From contig NZ_JACHFH010000014.1 of the NCBI RefSeq assembly GCF_014201835.1, positions 1 to 64,000 of the forward strand: 64,000 nucleotides of DNA. The letters are read 5' to 3'. The notes under the pieces were generated by a model that saw only the letters and a list, made by a program, of their open reading frames with translations, ran no database searches and had not been told where the DNA came from. Within the stretch, counting starts at the first letter, position 1, and each line of letters begins with the position of its first letter. Made by a program: the position numbers and the translations under genes. This document shows, in pieces, positions 19,384-27,852 of this stretch. Origin of the DNA: Pectinatus brassicae. GTDB taxonomy: Bacteria; Bacillota; Negativicutes; Selenomonadales; Selenomonadaceae.

Positions 19384-19412
19384 ATTATAATGGTAATGAT
19401 AATAATTTGCAA
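19384..19412 (-). promoter_or_regulatory. Promoter of the DUF3793-flavodoxin operon
   Basis: Minus strand TTGCAA (19412-19407), exact 17-bp spacer, TATAAT (19389-19384). It is one of the best sigma-A-type promoters in the window and is overlapped by a Fur-like box. Confidence 0.7.
19397..19411 (-). promoter_or_regulatory. Fur box 2 (over the -35 and spacer)
   Basis: TGATAATAATTTGCA matches the 7-1-7 Fur consensus at 12 of 14 positions and overlaps the -35 hexamer and spacer of the promoter at 19384-19412. Confidence 0.65.
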
Positions 19413-19425
19413 TAAAAATAAAAAA

Positions 19426-19481
19426 ACTTATCAACATGTTTTGTATAAAACTTGTTGATAAGTGGATAAATATGTGTATAA
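19426..19481. repeat. 38-bp dyad with a cluster of DnaA-box-like 9-mers
   Basis: 17-bp arms (19426-19442 and 19447-19463, one mismatch) around GTAT. Reading the 9-mers: TTATCAACA (19428), its inverse TGTTGATAA (19453), AGTGGATAA (19461) and TGTGTATAA (19473). The last is a full match to TTATNCACA on the minus strand, the others one base off TTATCCACA. About 200 bp of almost pure A+T follow. It may be a DnaA-binding site or simply an operator dyad. Confidence 0.4.
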
Positions 19482-19847
19482 CTTTACAAAAAGCTGTTAT
19501 TACAATAGTTAATTTATGAAATAAAAAATAAATACTGTGTATTAAATATTTCTTAACGGGATAATAATTATTAAAAAATAAAAAAAACTAAAAAAAAGTA
19601 AATATTTATAATAAAAGTTAAAAATAATAGTATATAGAAGTATTTTATATAAAAATATATAATTATAGCTAAAAATAAAGGTTTTAAAAATAGGTGATAC
19701 TTATTATAATAATAACTGTTGAAAGCAAGAACAGCTTAGTGATTGATTAAAATAATAAATCACATGCATCTGAAGGAAAGAGAAATTAATGGTAATCTTA
19801 GATGCAATAATAGCTAAAATATAATACATAAAATGGAGGAAGTTATT
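19439..19847. other. Long AT-rich intergenic region between DUF3793 and rubrerythrin
   Basis: No gene is apparent. Contents in order: remainder of the DnaA-box-like cluster, extremely A+T-rich DNA from about 19500 to 19700, a PerR-like palindrome at 19701-19715, then the presumed rubrerythrin leader. That leader has TGCATCT (19765-19771) able to pair with AGATGCA (19800-19806). The rubrerythrin ribosome site GGAGG is just before 19848. Confidence 0.6.
19701..19715 (+). promoter_or_regulatory. PerR-like operator upstream of rubrerythrin
   Basis: TTATTATAATAATAA is a perfect 7-1-7 palindrome, differing from the Per box TTATAATNATTATAA by one base in each half. A TATAAT (19704-19709) lies inside it, so binding would cover a -10. 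Rubrerythrin genes are classical PerR targets. No perR gene is in the window. Confidence 0.5.
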
Positions 19848-20393
19848 ATGAAAAAATGGGTTTGCAGTGTTTGTGGTTATGTTTATGAAGGTGAAAGTGC
19901 TCCAGCAGAATGTCCAATCTGTAAAGCTCCAGCTAGTAAATTTGTCGAACAAGCCGGCGAATTAGTATTTGCTGATGAACATCGTGTAGGTGTAGCAAAG
20001 GGTGTTGATGAACGTATTGTTGAAGGTCTTCGTCAAAACTTTACTGGTGAATGTTCTGAAGTAGGAATGTATCTAGCAATGAGTCGTGTAGCTGAACGTG
20101 AAGGATATCCGGAAATTGCTGAAGCTTATAAACGCTATGCTTTTGAAGAAGCTGAACATGCTTCTAAATTTGCTGAACTCCTTGGTGAAGTTGTTACAGA
20201 CAGCACCAAGAAAAATCTGGAAATGCGTGTAGCTGCTGAACATGGAGCTTGCCAGGGTAAGCTTGATTTAGCCAAATTGGCTAAAGAATTAAATCTTGAT
20301 GCAATCCATGATACTGTTCATGAAATGGCTAAAGATGAAGCTCGTCATGGCTGTGGTTTTAACGGTTTGCTTAAACGTTATTTTGATAAATGA
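19848..20393 (+). CDS. Rubrerythrin, reverse-domain type (N-terminal rubredoxin)
   Basis: Peroxide-scavenging non-haem iron protein. Unlike classical rubrerythrin, the rubredoxin FeS4 domain is first ([10 protein letters not shown] and CPICKAP, residues 5-35). The four-helix diiron domain follows (ExxE/ExxH ligands in [32 protein letters not shown]). This order is that of reverse rubrerythrins, NADH-linked hydrogen peroxide reductases of anaerobes. ATG 19848 follows GGAGG. 181 residues. A terminator ends it. Confidence 0.93.
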   Translation: MKKWVCSVCGYVYEGESAPAECPICKAPASKFVEQAGELVFADEHRVGVAKGVDERIVEGLRQNFTGECSEVGMYLAMSRVAEREGYPEIAEAYKRYAFEEAEHASKFAELLGEVVTDSTKKNLEMRVAAEHGACQGKLDLAKLAKELNLDAIHDTVHEMAKDEARHGCGFNGLLKRYFDK

Positions 20394-20443
20394 TTAAATT
20401 CTCCAATTTAAATAAATAAATTTTCCCTCTATGCATACAGCAT

Positions 20444-20479
20444 AAAAAATAGACATCATTAAGTGGTGTCTATTTTTTT
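20444..20479 (+). terminator. Terminator after rubrerythrin
   Basis: AAAATAGACATCA pairs with TGGTGTCTATTTT (one G-U), loop of five to six bases, followed by T-rich DNA. Confidence 0.85.
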
Positions 20480-20615
20480 AGTTAATTTTCAAGGAATTAT
20501 ATATAATAAAATAGAATATAAACACTATTGTAACCTAATATGTTGGATTTCGTTTTTAAAAGTAGTACTGAAATATCAATAATTATTTATTTTTAAGATG
20601 AAAGAGTGCATTATT

Positions 20616-21320
20616 ATGGAAATGAGTATAAAAGAAATTTTGGAAAAGGCTCTGAAAGTGGAGTTACGGGCGGTATCCGGTACAAGAAAATACTTTGAAG
20701 CTAAAATAGAAGTGATAATGAATAGCGAAATAGACTTTGTTTTGGCACAGGATAAAATTAATGAACTGCCATTTGAAAAAAATGATAGTGTATTTGTTAG
20801 GATAAATACAAAGAAGGAAGTATATACTTTTATAGAAAAATGTTCTTATATAAATGTGGGAAAACGTATTACAGTTGGCTTAAAATTTCCTACTAAGATA
20901 AACAAAGAACAACAAAGAGAATTTGTGCGTACAAATATGGAACGAGATATTATTGTGTTGCTCATAGATAAAGAAGAAAATCGTGAGATAGAGTCATTGA
21001 TAAAAAATTTTTTCATTGATTTGCATAAGGTTAAAACGGTTGATATAAGCGGTGGTGGTTTGGCTTTTTATAGTGATATATTCATGGTTCCGGGCCTAAG
21101 TATAATGATCGATATGGAATTTGCCTCACCTAAATTACGCCACTATCGCCAAAAAGCTGAGGTCATAAGATGTAAGGAAGTTAATGAAAAATACGGCAAA
21201 TATATGATTGCCGTTACTTTTACAGCAATGCCTTTTGCGGTACAGGAGAAAATTAATCATTTTGTTTTTAGACAGATGCGGGAAAATCGCAGTCAAAAGA
21301 AAAAATTTGATAATATTTAG
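20616..21320 (+). CDS. PilZ-domain protein, YcgR-like c-di-GMP effector
   Basis: The N-terminal 100 residues form a YcgR-type beta domain. The PilZ domain follows, with the c-di-GMP-binding QREFVR (RxxxR) and DISGGGLAF (DxSxxG) motifs about 45 residues apart. This architecture is that of flagellar-brake/YcgR proteins, which slow motors or affect secretion when c-di-GMP is high. Start is uncertain between ATG 20616 and ATG 20598; neither has a strong ribosome site. No flagellar genes adjoin, but two chemoreceptors lie upstream. Confidence 0.85.
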   Translation: MEMSIKEILEKALKVELRAVSGTRKYFEAKIEVIMNSEIDFVLAQDKINELPFEKNDSVFVRINTKKEVYTFIEKCSYINVGKRITVGLKFPTKINKEQQREFVRTNMERDIIVLLIDKEENREIESLIKNFFIDLHKVKTVDISGGGLAFYSDIFMVPGLSIMIDMEFASPKLRHYRQKAEVIRCKEVNEKYGKYMIAVTFTAMPFAVQEKINHFVFRQMRENRSQKKKFDNI

Positions 21321-21349
21321 GAGACAGCTTCAATAAACTGTCTCCTAAA
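21316..21349. terminator. Hairpin between the PilZ and DeoR genes
   Basis: Twelve-bp perfect stem TTTAGGAGACAG (21316-21327) / CTGTCTCCTAAA (21338-21349), loop of ten bases, beginning at the PilZ stop codon. Neither strand has a strong T-run, so it is a weak terminator or a 3'-end-protecting hairpin. Confidence 0.55.
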
Positions 21350-21352
21350 GTA

Positions 21353-22108
21353 TTAATAAATTAATTTTATATTTTTTTTCTTAAAAAATTCAACCCAGTT
21401 ATCATCAGGGCATTTATCGGTTACTACATACTGAATATCATTAAAGCCAATGGTTTTGGCAAAACCATTATTATTAAATTTGGAATGGTCAATAAGCAGA
21501 ATTGTTATTCTTGCTTGTTCGACCATTTTTCTTTTTATAATACTTTCTGCTTCATTGGATTCAGTTATACCATGCTCAAGTGAAATACCCTTACAGCCGA
21601 TTAAAGCGATATCAACACAGTAATTATCAAGTGTTTTTATAGCATCAGCGCCGGTTAAGGCATAGGAATTATTGCGTAAAACACCGCCGGAGGCAATTAC
21701 TTTGGCATTATTATTAACTAGGGTGTAGACGATTTTTATAGAATTTGTTATCCAAGTTAAATCATCTTTATTTTTTAATAATTCAACTACCTCCAAACAA
21801 GTGGTACTGGCATCAACCATTATGGAATCATTGTTATTGATGAGCAGACAGGCTTTTTCTGCGATTTTGTGTTTTTCACTTTGGTTAATATTGCTGCGAT
21901 GTACAAAGGAAATATCATCATAGGTATGTTTTTTTAGAACAGCACCGCCATAGCTGCGCTGCAATAGGCCTTTTTTTTCAAGCTTTTCCAAGTCACGGCG
22001 AACCGTTTCTTCAGTTACATCAAATGTTAAGGCTAATTCATTTACATAGACTTTATGGTTTTGCTGTATTATAGTGAGGATTTTCTCACGGCGTTCTATT
22101 CCTAGCAT
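21353..22108 (-). CDS. DeoR-family transcriptional regulator, probable repressor of the rhamnose operon
   Basis: N-terminal HTH (residues about 6-55; RREKILTIIQQ, VTEETVRRDLEKLEKKGL) and a C-terminal sugar-phosphate sensor domain (DASTTCLEV, NSIKIVYTL, GCKGIS, LIDHSKF), as in DeoR repressors that bind phosphorylated sugars. Length 251 is normal. It is divergent from rhaB across 281 bp that contain two identical 25-bp repeats bracketing the rha promoter, the likely operators. Rhamnulose-1-phosphate is a plausible inducer; this is inference. Confidence 0.88.
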   Translation of the reverse strand: MLGIERREKILTIIQQNHKVYVNELALTFDVTEETVRRDLEKLEKKGLLQRSYGGAVLKKHTYDDISFVHRSNINQSEKHKIAEKACLLINNNDSIMVDASTTCLEVVELLKNKDDLTWITNSIKIVYTLVNNNAKVIASGGVLRNNSYALTGADAIKTLDNYCVDIALIGCKGISLEHGITESNEAESIIKRKMVEQARITILLIDHSKFNNNGFAKTIGFNDIQYVVTDKCPDDNWVEFFKKKNIKLIY

Positions 22109-22199
22109 AATTATTCTCCATTTTTCTAGTATGAGATAATATCTTTATTATATAATACTATATTATTATCATCAAATAAAGATTGTTCTAGATAGAATA

Positions 22200-22224
22200 A
22201 AGAAAAAACAACATAAAAACATAA
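22200..22224 (+). promoter_or_regulatory. rha operator copy 1 (25-bp direct repeat)
   Basis: Identical, base for base, to 22281-22305 (core ACAACATAAAAACATAA). It ends seven bases before the -35 of the rha promoter. The 81-bp spacing between copies would suit a looping DeoR-family repressor. Confidence 0.65.
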
Positions 22225-22231
22225 AATAATA

Positions 22232-22260
22232 TTGACAAGTATATTTACGAATGCTATTAT
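22232..22260 (+). promoter_or_regulatory. Promoter of the rhamnose operon
   Basis: TTGACA (22232-22237), 17-bp spacer, TATTAT (22255-22260). It lies between the two 25-bp repeats, giving a leader of about 120 nt before rhaB. Confidence 0.75.
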
Positions 22261-22280
22261 TACATTAACAAAGATAAAAG

Positions 22281-22305
22281 AAGAAAAAACAACATAAAAA
22301 CATAA
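22281..22305 (+). promoter_or_regulatory. rha operator copy 2 (25-bp direct repeat)
   Basis: Second exact copy of the 22200-22224 repeat, starting about 13 bases after the expected transcription start, so bound protein would block elongation or early clearance. Confidence 0.65.
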
Positions 22306-22389
22306 TAAATTTAACATTTTAGGATGCTGGTCTTTTTTTTATTTATAAAAAAACTGAAAATTTAATATAATGTAAAGGATGTGTAATTT

Positions 22390-23835
22390 GTGACTGATTA
22401 TTATTTGGCTGTAGATATTGGTGCTTCCAGTGGACGCCATATTTTAGGCTGGCAGGAAAATGGCAAAATGCGCTTGGAAGAAATCTATCGCTTTACTAAT
22501 GAATTAGAAAATAAAAATAATCATCTTTGCTGGAATATGGAGCGATTATTTGCTGAAGTAGTAAATGGCATAAAAAAATGTAAAGAACTTAATCGTCTGC
22601 CCAAAAGTATTGGTATTGATACCTGGGGAGTTGATTTTGTCCTGCTCGATGAAAATATGCAGATGCTTGGTGATGCTGTTGGTTACCGTGATAGCCGCAC
22701 TGCTGGGATGGATGAAGAAGTCTATAAAATAATTGATGAAAAACAATTATATGCACGCAATGGCATCCAAAAAATGATTATAAATACAATATATCATTTA
22801 TATGCCTTAAAAAAACAACAGCCGGAATTATTGGCGGCAGCTAAACATTTTCTTATGATACCGGAATACTTGAATTACCGCTTAACCAATGTAATAAAAA
22901 ATGAATATACCAATGCCACAACGACCCAATTAGTAAATGCTGATACACGGGATTGGGATTGGGAATTAATCGATATGCTGGGCTTGCCGAAAAATATATT
23001 TGGTAAATTATATATGCCTAAAGAAACAGTTGGCAATTTTAGTGAAGCAATGAAAAAACAATTGGGTTTTTCCTGTGAGGTGGTATTGCCTGCTACGCAT
23101 GATACTGGTTCAGCAGTAATGGCTGTACCGTCAAATAATGAAGATGATATTTATTTGAGTTCCGGTACATGGTCATTGATGGGGATTGAAAGATTAATAC
23201 CTGATTGTACAGAAAAAAGCAGATTACATAATTTTACCAATGAGGGAGGCTATCACCATCGCTATCGTTATTTAAAAAACATAATGGGAATGTGGATGAT
23301 GCAGTCGCTGCGTAAGGAATTTAAGCATGCTTATACGTTTGAGGAATTATTTACATTGGCTTATATAGGAAGGTATTTTAAATCGACTGTTGATGTTACT
23401 GCTGATTGTTTTTTGGCACCGGCAAGCATGAGTGAGGCAATCCGTAATTACTGCCAGCAGACAAAACAGCCGGTACCGCAGACTGAAGGTGAAATACTGT
23501 TTTGTGTATATAACAGCTTGGCTAAATGTTACAGTGATGTAGTACAGGAACTTGAGGAAATGACGGGCAGTTGTCATAAAGATATACATGTTATCGGTGG
23601 TGGCTGCCAGGATAGATTTCTTAATGCGCTTACAGCATTTTATACCAAAAAAGATGTTTATGCCGGCCCGGTAGAAGCGACAGCGATAGGCAATATTGCA
23701 GCACAAATGCTCAAAGCAGGTGAATTTAGTGATTTGCCGGAAGCACGCAGGGTAATTGCTAAGTCTTTTGCAGTAAAAAAAGTAAACAATAATGAATTTT
23801 CATTTGAAGTTAATAATATTAGGAGTGTGGGATAA
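22390..23835 (+). CDS. rhaB: Rhamnulokinase
   Basis: Phosphorylates L-rhamnulose at C1. FGGY-family carbohydrate kinase: DIGASSGRH at residues 8-16 (ATP phosphate loop), [10 protein letters not shown] with the catalytic Asp, [10 protein letters not shown] and SGTWSLMG in the middle, and HVIGGGCQ in the C-terminal ATP domain. 481 residues, usual length. GTG start after AAGGATG. rhaA follows with one base between stop and start, so the two are translationally coupled. Confidence 0.95.
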   Translation: MTDYYLAVDIGASSGRHILGWQENGKMRLEEIYRFTNELENKNNHLCWNMERLFAEVVNGIKKCKELNRLPKSIGIDTWGVDFVLLDENMQMLGDAVGYRDSRTAGMDEEVYKIIDEKQLYARNGIQKMIINTIYHLYALKKQQPELLAAAKHFLMIPEYLNYRLTNVIKNEYTNATTTQLVNADTRDWDWELIDMLGLPKNIFGKLYMPKETVGNFSEAMKKQLGFSCEVVLPATHDTGSAVMAVPSNNEDDIYLSSGTWSLMGIERLIPDCTEKSRLHNFTNEGGYHHRYRYLKNIMGMWMMQSLRKEFKHAYTFEELFTLAYIGRYFKSTVDVTADCFLAPASMSEAIRNYCQQTKQPVPQTEGEILFCVYNSLAKCYSDVVQELEEMTGSCHKDIHVIGGGCQDRFLNALTAFYTKKDVYAGPVEATAIGNIAAQMLKAGEFSDLPEARRVIAKSFAVKKVNNNEFSFEVNNIRSVG

Positions 23836-23836
23836 G

Positions 23837-25096
23837 ATGGCAAAGATTGATGAAGCAAAAGAAATGTATGGGAAAATGGGAGTCGATGTTGATGCAGCTT
23901 TGGAAAAATTAAAAAAAGTACGTGTATCAATGCACTGCTGGCAGGGCGATGATGTATTAGGCTTTGATTCTACTGAACTTACTGGTGGTATATCTACTAC
24001 CGGCAATTATCCGGGACGGGCATCTAATCCGGCAGAACTTATGAGTGATATTAAAGAAGCATTATCACTTATTCCTGGTGATCATAAATTGAACTTGCAT
24101 GCATCCTATGCTATCACTAAGGAAAAAGTAGATAGGGATAAACTAGAACCAAGACATTTTAAGGATTGGGTCGATTTTGCCAAGGAAAATAACTTAGGAC
24201 TTGATTTTAACCCGACATTTTTCTCCCATCCTAAAGCAGCAGATAATCTTACATTATCTAATCCCGATAAAAGTATTCGCGATTTTTGGATTGAACATGG
24301 CAAGGCCAGCCGCAAAATAGCAGCTTATTTTGGCAAAGAATTATCAATAACAGCTTTAAATAATATCTGGGTGCCAGATGGTTATAAGGATGTACCAGCT
24401 GATAAAATTGGTCCACGCCGCCGCTTAAAAGAAGCACTTGATGAAATATTCACGGAAAATTATGATGAAAAATATATGCTTGATAGTATTGAAGGTAAAG
24501 TATTTGGTATCGGTGTAGAATCATGTACTGTAGGTTCGCATGAATTTTATATGAATTATGCTGCCAAAAATAATAAGATGTGTCTGCTTGATACAGGTCA
24601 TTATCATCCAACAGAAGTTGTATCTGATAAAATTTCCACAATGCTTCTGTTTAATGAATATTTGGCATTGCATGTAAGCCGCCCAGTTCGTTGGGACAGT
24701 GACCATGTAATTTTATTTGATGATGAACTTAAAGAAATAGGCAAGGAGCTTGTTCGTTGTGATGCCTTAAATCGTGTATTTATAGGTCTTGATTTCTTTG
24801 ATGCCAGTATTAATCGTGTAGCTGCATGGGTTATTGGTATGCGCAATATGGAAAAAGCGATATTATATGGATCGTTAATGCCACATGCAGCTTTGAGAAA
24901 AATGCAGGATAATGCTGATTTCACTGAACTTATGGTGACCTTGGAAGAATTAAAAACCTGTCCGTTTGGCAGTGTTTGGGATTATTATTGTGAAATGCAG
25001 AATGTACCACAGGGAAAAGCCTGGTTTGACGAAATAAAAAAATATGAACAAGATGTTTTAGCAAAACGCCAGAAGAAAGTATTACTGGCAGTTTAA
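23837..25096 (+). CDS. rhaA: L-rhamnose isomerase
   Basis: Interconverts L-rhamnose and L-rhamnulose with a divalent metal. Start ATG 23837, after AGGAGTGTGG. The TIM-barrel metal ligands are carried in segments such as [23 protein letters not shown] and WDSDHV. 419 residues, normal. It is the second gene of the rhaB-rhaA-rhaD-transporter-rhaM order, downstream of the DeoR-controlled promoter. Confidence 0.97.
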   Translation: MAKIDEAKEMYGKMGVDVDAALEKLKKVRVSMHCWQGDDVLGFDSTELTGGISTTGNYPGRASNPAELMSDIKEALSLIPGDHKLNLHASYAITKEKVDRDKLEPRHFKDWVDFAKENNLGLDFNPTFFSHPKAADNLTLSNPDKSIRDFWIEHGKASRKIAAYFGKELSITALNNIWVPDGYKDVPADKIGPRRRLKEALDEIFTENYDEKYMLDSIEGKVFGIGVESCTVGSHEFYMNYAAKNNKMCLLDTGHYHPTEVVSDKISTMLLFNEYLALHVSRPVRWDSDHVILFDDELKEIGKELVRCDALNRVFIGLDFFDASINRVAAWVIGMRNMEKAILYGSLMPHAALRKMQDNADFTELMVTLEELKTCPFGSVWDYYCEMQNVPQGKAWFDEIKKYEQDVLAKRQKKVLLAV

Positions 25097-25115
25097 TAAA
25101 AAATGAGGGATAAAA

Positions 25116-25937
25116 TTGGCTATAACAGATAAAGAATTTATGCAGGGCTATATTCGCCTGACTGATGATGCGTTTAAAAAAGGCTGGCATGAAAGAAATG
25201 GCGGTAATTTCAGTTATCGTATAAAAAAACAGGAATTGGAAGAAATACTGCCGTCATTAAAACCAGCAGTGGAGTGGCAAGTTATAGGTGCAGCTGTGCC
25301 TAATCTGGCCGGAGAATATTTTGTAGTAAGCGGCAGCGGCAAATATATGCGCAATGTTATTTTGGCACCAGAAGATAATATCGCTGTAATAAAAATTGAC
25401 GAAAAAGGCGAGAATTACAGCATTGTATGGGGATTGGAACATGGTGGACGTCCTACCAGTGAGCTGCCTACTCATTTAATGAACCATGCTATAAAAAAAG
25501 AAATTACCAATGGGAAAAACAGGGTTATTTATCATGCTCATCCAATAAATGCAATTGCTTTAACCTTTATATTACCGCTTACTGCTAAAGCTTTTACCCA
25601 TGAATTATGGGAAATGATGACAGAAGTTCCCGTTATATTTCCCGAAGGAATCGGTGTTGTTCCCTGGATGGTACCAGGCGGCAAAGCAATAGCTGATGCC
25701 ACTGGTGAACTCATGAAAAAATATAATGCTGTTATTTGGGCGCATCATGGAGTTTTTTGTGCAGGTCAGGATTTTGATGAAGCCTTTGGTTTTATGGACA
25801 CAGTAGAAAAAGCAGCAGAGATAGCTGTAAAGGTCATATCTATGGGTGGAAAAAAACAAACCATCAGCGATAAGGGTTTTCGTGACTTAGGTCGGGAATT
25901 TAATATTGCTTTAAATGAAGAGTTTCTTGATAAATAA
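25116..25937 (+). CDS. rhaD: Rhamnulose-1-phosphate aldolase
   Basis: Zinc-dependent class II aldolase that splits rhamnulose-1-phosphate into dihydroxyacetone phosphate and L-lactaldehyde. Phosphate-binding RNGGNFSYR (residues about 28-36), zinc ligands in YHAHPINA (HxH) and WAHHG, and a catalytic Glu near residue 117 (GLEHGGRPTSELPTH region) are visible. TTG start after GAGGGAT. 273 residues, normal. A weak hairpin at 25948-25973 follows. Confidence 0.95.
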   Translation: MAITDKEFMQGYIRLTDDAFKKGWHERNGGNFSYRIKKQELEEILPSLKPAVEWQVIGAAVPNLAGEYFVVSGSGKYMRNVILAPEDNIAVIKIDEKGENYSIVWGLEHGGRPTSELPTHLMNHAIKKEITNGKNRVIYHAHPINAIALTFILPLTAKAFTHELWEMMTEVPVIFPEGIGVVPWMVPGGKAIADATGELMKKYNAVIWAHHGVFCAGQDFDEAFGFMDTVEKAAEIAVKVISMGGKKQTISDKGFRDLGREFNIALNEEFLDK

Positions 25938-25947
25938 AAAAAATATT

Positions 25948-25973
25948 TGCTGGCCGTAATAATACGGTCAGCA
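25948..25973 (+). repeat. Hairpin between rhaD and the transporter gene
   Basis: TGCTGGCCGT pairs with ACGGTCAGCA (one G-U) around AATAAT. No T-run follows, so it is more likely an mRNA-stability or processing element that adjusts rhaBAD against transporter expression than a terminator. Confidence 0.45.
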
Positions 25974-26078
25974 GATAATCGCTATAATACTAAAATAAAT
26001 ATTTACAAAAAAATCAGAAAAAATACTCATATAAAAATTTTATTAATTAAATATATATTATATAAGTGAGGGAGAAAT

Positions 26079-27362
26079 ATGGAATATACAGAACCATCAC
26101 CTTGGAAAAAAACGATATTGGCGGCGATGACAAGTTATATTGATGCAGGTTCTATAGTAGCCGGAGCTGCCGGACTAAGTTTATGGCAGTCTTATCTTGG
26201 GATGGATGGCTATCAGATGGGAGCCTTGGCAGCATTATCATCAAATGCTGGCTCGGCAGCTGTCGGGGCACTTATCGGTGGGCGAATTTGCGATAAATAC
26301 GGTCGTAAATTTGTTTATACGTATGATTTATTGATTTATATAATCGGTATGCTGTTTATTGTTTTTGGCGTTAATTATCCAATGCTTTTGACTGGTTATA
26401 TTATAGTTGGGCTTGGGGTTGGGGCTGATATTGTGGCATCATGGACACTTATTGCCGAAGAAGCCCCAGCGGAAAACAGGGCTAAGCATTGCGGTTCAGC
26501 CCAGTTTGCCTGGGCGCTTGGGCCAGCAGTTGTTTTGCTGATATCAGCATGGATTAATCAGTTTGGTATTATTGGCAATAAGATTGTATTTGCTCATTTG
26601 ATAGTGGTGGCAGCCTGGGTATGGTATCAGCGCCTTAAAATGCCGGAATCAAAAGATTGGCGCGCTGCCAAGGAAGCGGAAGAAAAACTTATTGCTGATG
26701 GAAAGGTAGAAAAAGTTTCTTATAAAACACTTTTATCGGGTATAAATTTAAGAACAGTATTATTTTTATGCGGTGTTTATTCTGTATGGAATTTATGTGC
26801 CAGCACTTGGGGCTTTTTCATGCCATATATTTATGAACATGTAGGTCATTTATCCAATAGTATGTCACAGATAATGTCTGTTGGTTCATTTGTAATATCT
26901 TTTATTGAAACATATTTTATTTTTATGCAGTTGGGTGACAAGGTAAGCCGTCGCACCTTATATATGATTATTGGTGGTATTTATGTTATTGGCTGGGGTG
27001 TATGGGTGTTGCCGCCAACCATGCTCAGTATGTGGATGTTGATTATGTTTACCGTATTTGCCGGGATTAATAATGGTTCAGGTCAGCAGGCTTTTTATCA
27101 GTTGTGGTGCTCGGAATTATTCCCCACTAAATACCGGGCTACAGCACAGGGACTTACTTTCTTTATTACACGTATAGCAGCAGCGATTTGGGGCTTTAGT
27201 GTACCGATTATCATGCAGACACTGGGCTTTAGATATGCAGCCATGCTGATGGTAGCATTTGCCTTTATCAGCTGGATTATTGGAACTATTGGCGCGCCAA
27301 ATACCAGTGGCAAAACATTAAAAGATATAGAAATAGAACGTTATGGACATTTAGTTAAATAA
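26079..27362 (+). CDS. MFS sugar transporter, probable L-rhamnose permease
   Basis: A 427-residue membrane protein with about 12 hydrophobic segments. The MFS signature GGRICDKYGRK lies in the loop after TM2 (about residues 67-77), and a sugar-porter-like segment is GLGVGADIV. RBS GTGAGGGAG precedes the ATG by 5-7 bases. Its place between rhaD and rhaM makes rhamnose the likely substrate. It is not a RhaT-type (DMT) carrier. Substrate is inferred from context only. Confidence 0.85.
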   Translation: MEYTEPSPWKKTILAAMTSYIDAGSIVAGAAGLSLWQSYLGMDGYQMGALAALSSNAGSAAVGALIGGRICDKYGRKFVYTYDLLIYIIGMLFIVFGVNYPMLLTGYIIVGLGVGADIVASWTLIAEEAPAENRAKHCGSAQFAWALGPAVVLLISAWINQFGIIGNKIVFAHLIVVAAWVWYQRLKMPESKDWRAAKEAEEKLIADGKVEKVSYKTLLSGINLRTVLFLCGVYSVWNLCASTWGFFMPYIYEHVGHLSNSMSQIMSVGSFVISFIETYFIFMQLGDKVSRRTLYMIIGGIYVIGWGVWVLPPTMLSMWMLIMFTVFAGINNGSGQQAFYQLWCSELFPTKYRATAQGLTFFITRIAAAIWGFSVPIIMQTLGFRYAAMLMVAFAFISWIIGTIGAPNTSGKTLKDIEIERYGHLVK

Positions 27363-27379
27363 TAAAGGAAGCTGATAAA

Positions 27380-27697
27380 ATGGAACGATTTGCCTGGAAA
27401 GCTATGATAAAAGATGGTAAATTACAGGAATATAAAAAGCGTCATGATAATATCTGGCCGGAAATGAAAATTGTATTAAAAGATGCCGGTATAAAAAACT
27501 ATACAATTTGGAATGTTGGCAATGAAGTTTTCGGTTATTTTGAATGTGACAAAGGTGTACAATATGCTGAAAAGTATCAGGCAAAAAGCGCAGTTGTCGA
27601 CAAATGGAATGAATATATGAAGGATGTAATGACAATGGAAATGGATACGGAAACTGGCGCTCAGCCAAAAATGCAGCAGGTATTTTTTCTAGAATAG
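27380..27697 (+). CDS. rhaM: L-rhamnose mutarotase
   Basis: Interconverts rhamnose anomers so that the isomerase receives its substrate. The 105-residue protein has the compact ferredoxin-like RhaM sequence: KRHDNIWPEMK (catalytic His about residue 22), NYTIWNVGNEVFGYFE, and a late WNEYMKDVM. It lies 17 bp after the transporter and ends at a strong terminator, closing the rha operon. Confidence 0.93.
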   Translation: MERFAWKAMIKDGKLQEYKKRHDNIWPEMKIVLKDAGIKNYTIWNVGNEVFGYFECDKGVQYAEKYQAKSAVVDKWNEYMKDVMTMEMDTETGAQPKMQQVFFLE

Positions 27698-27723
27698 ATA
27701 AAATATCCCCTTCAGTTATCCCC

Positions 27724-27762
27724 AAAAATAACCACAGTCGACATGGCTGTGGTTATTTTATT
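27724..27762 (+). terminator. Terminator of the rha operon
   Basis: 13-bp stem AAAATAACCACAG (27725-27737) / CTGTGGTTATTTT (27747-27759), nine-base loop, T-rich tail. Confidence 0.88.
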
Positions 27763-27852
27763 AGGCAGGGATATATTAGTTATGTTATAATTATATACAT
27801 ATATTTATATAATTTTGTATTTTGAAAAAATAATATAAAGGGGATGAAAAAT

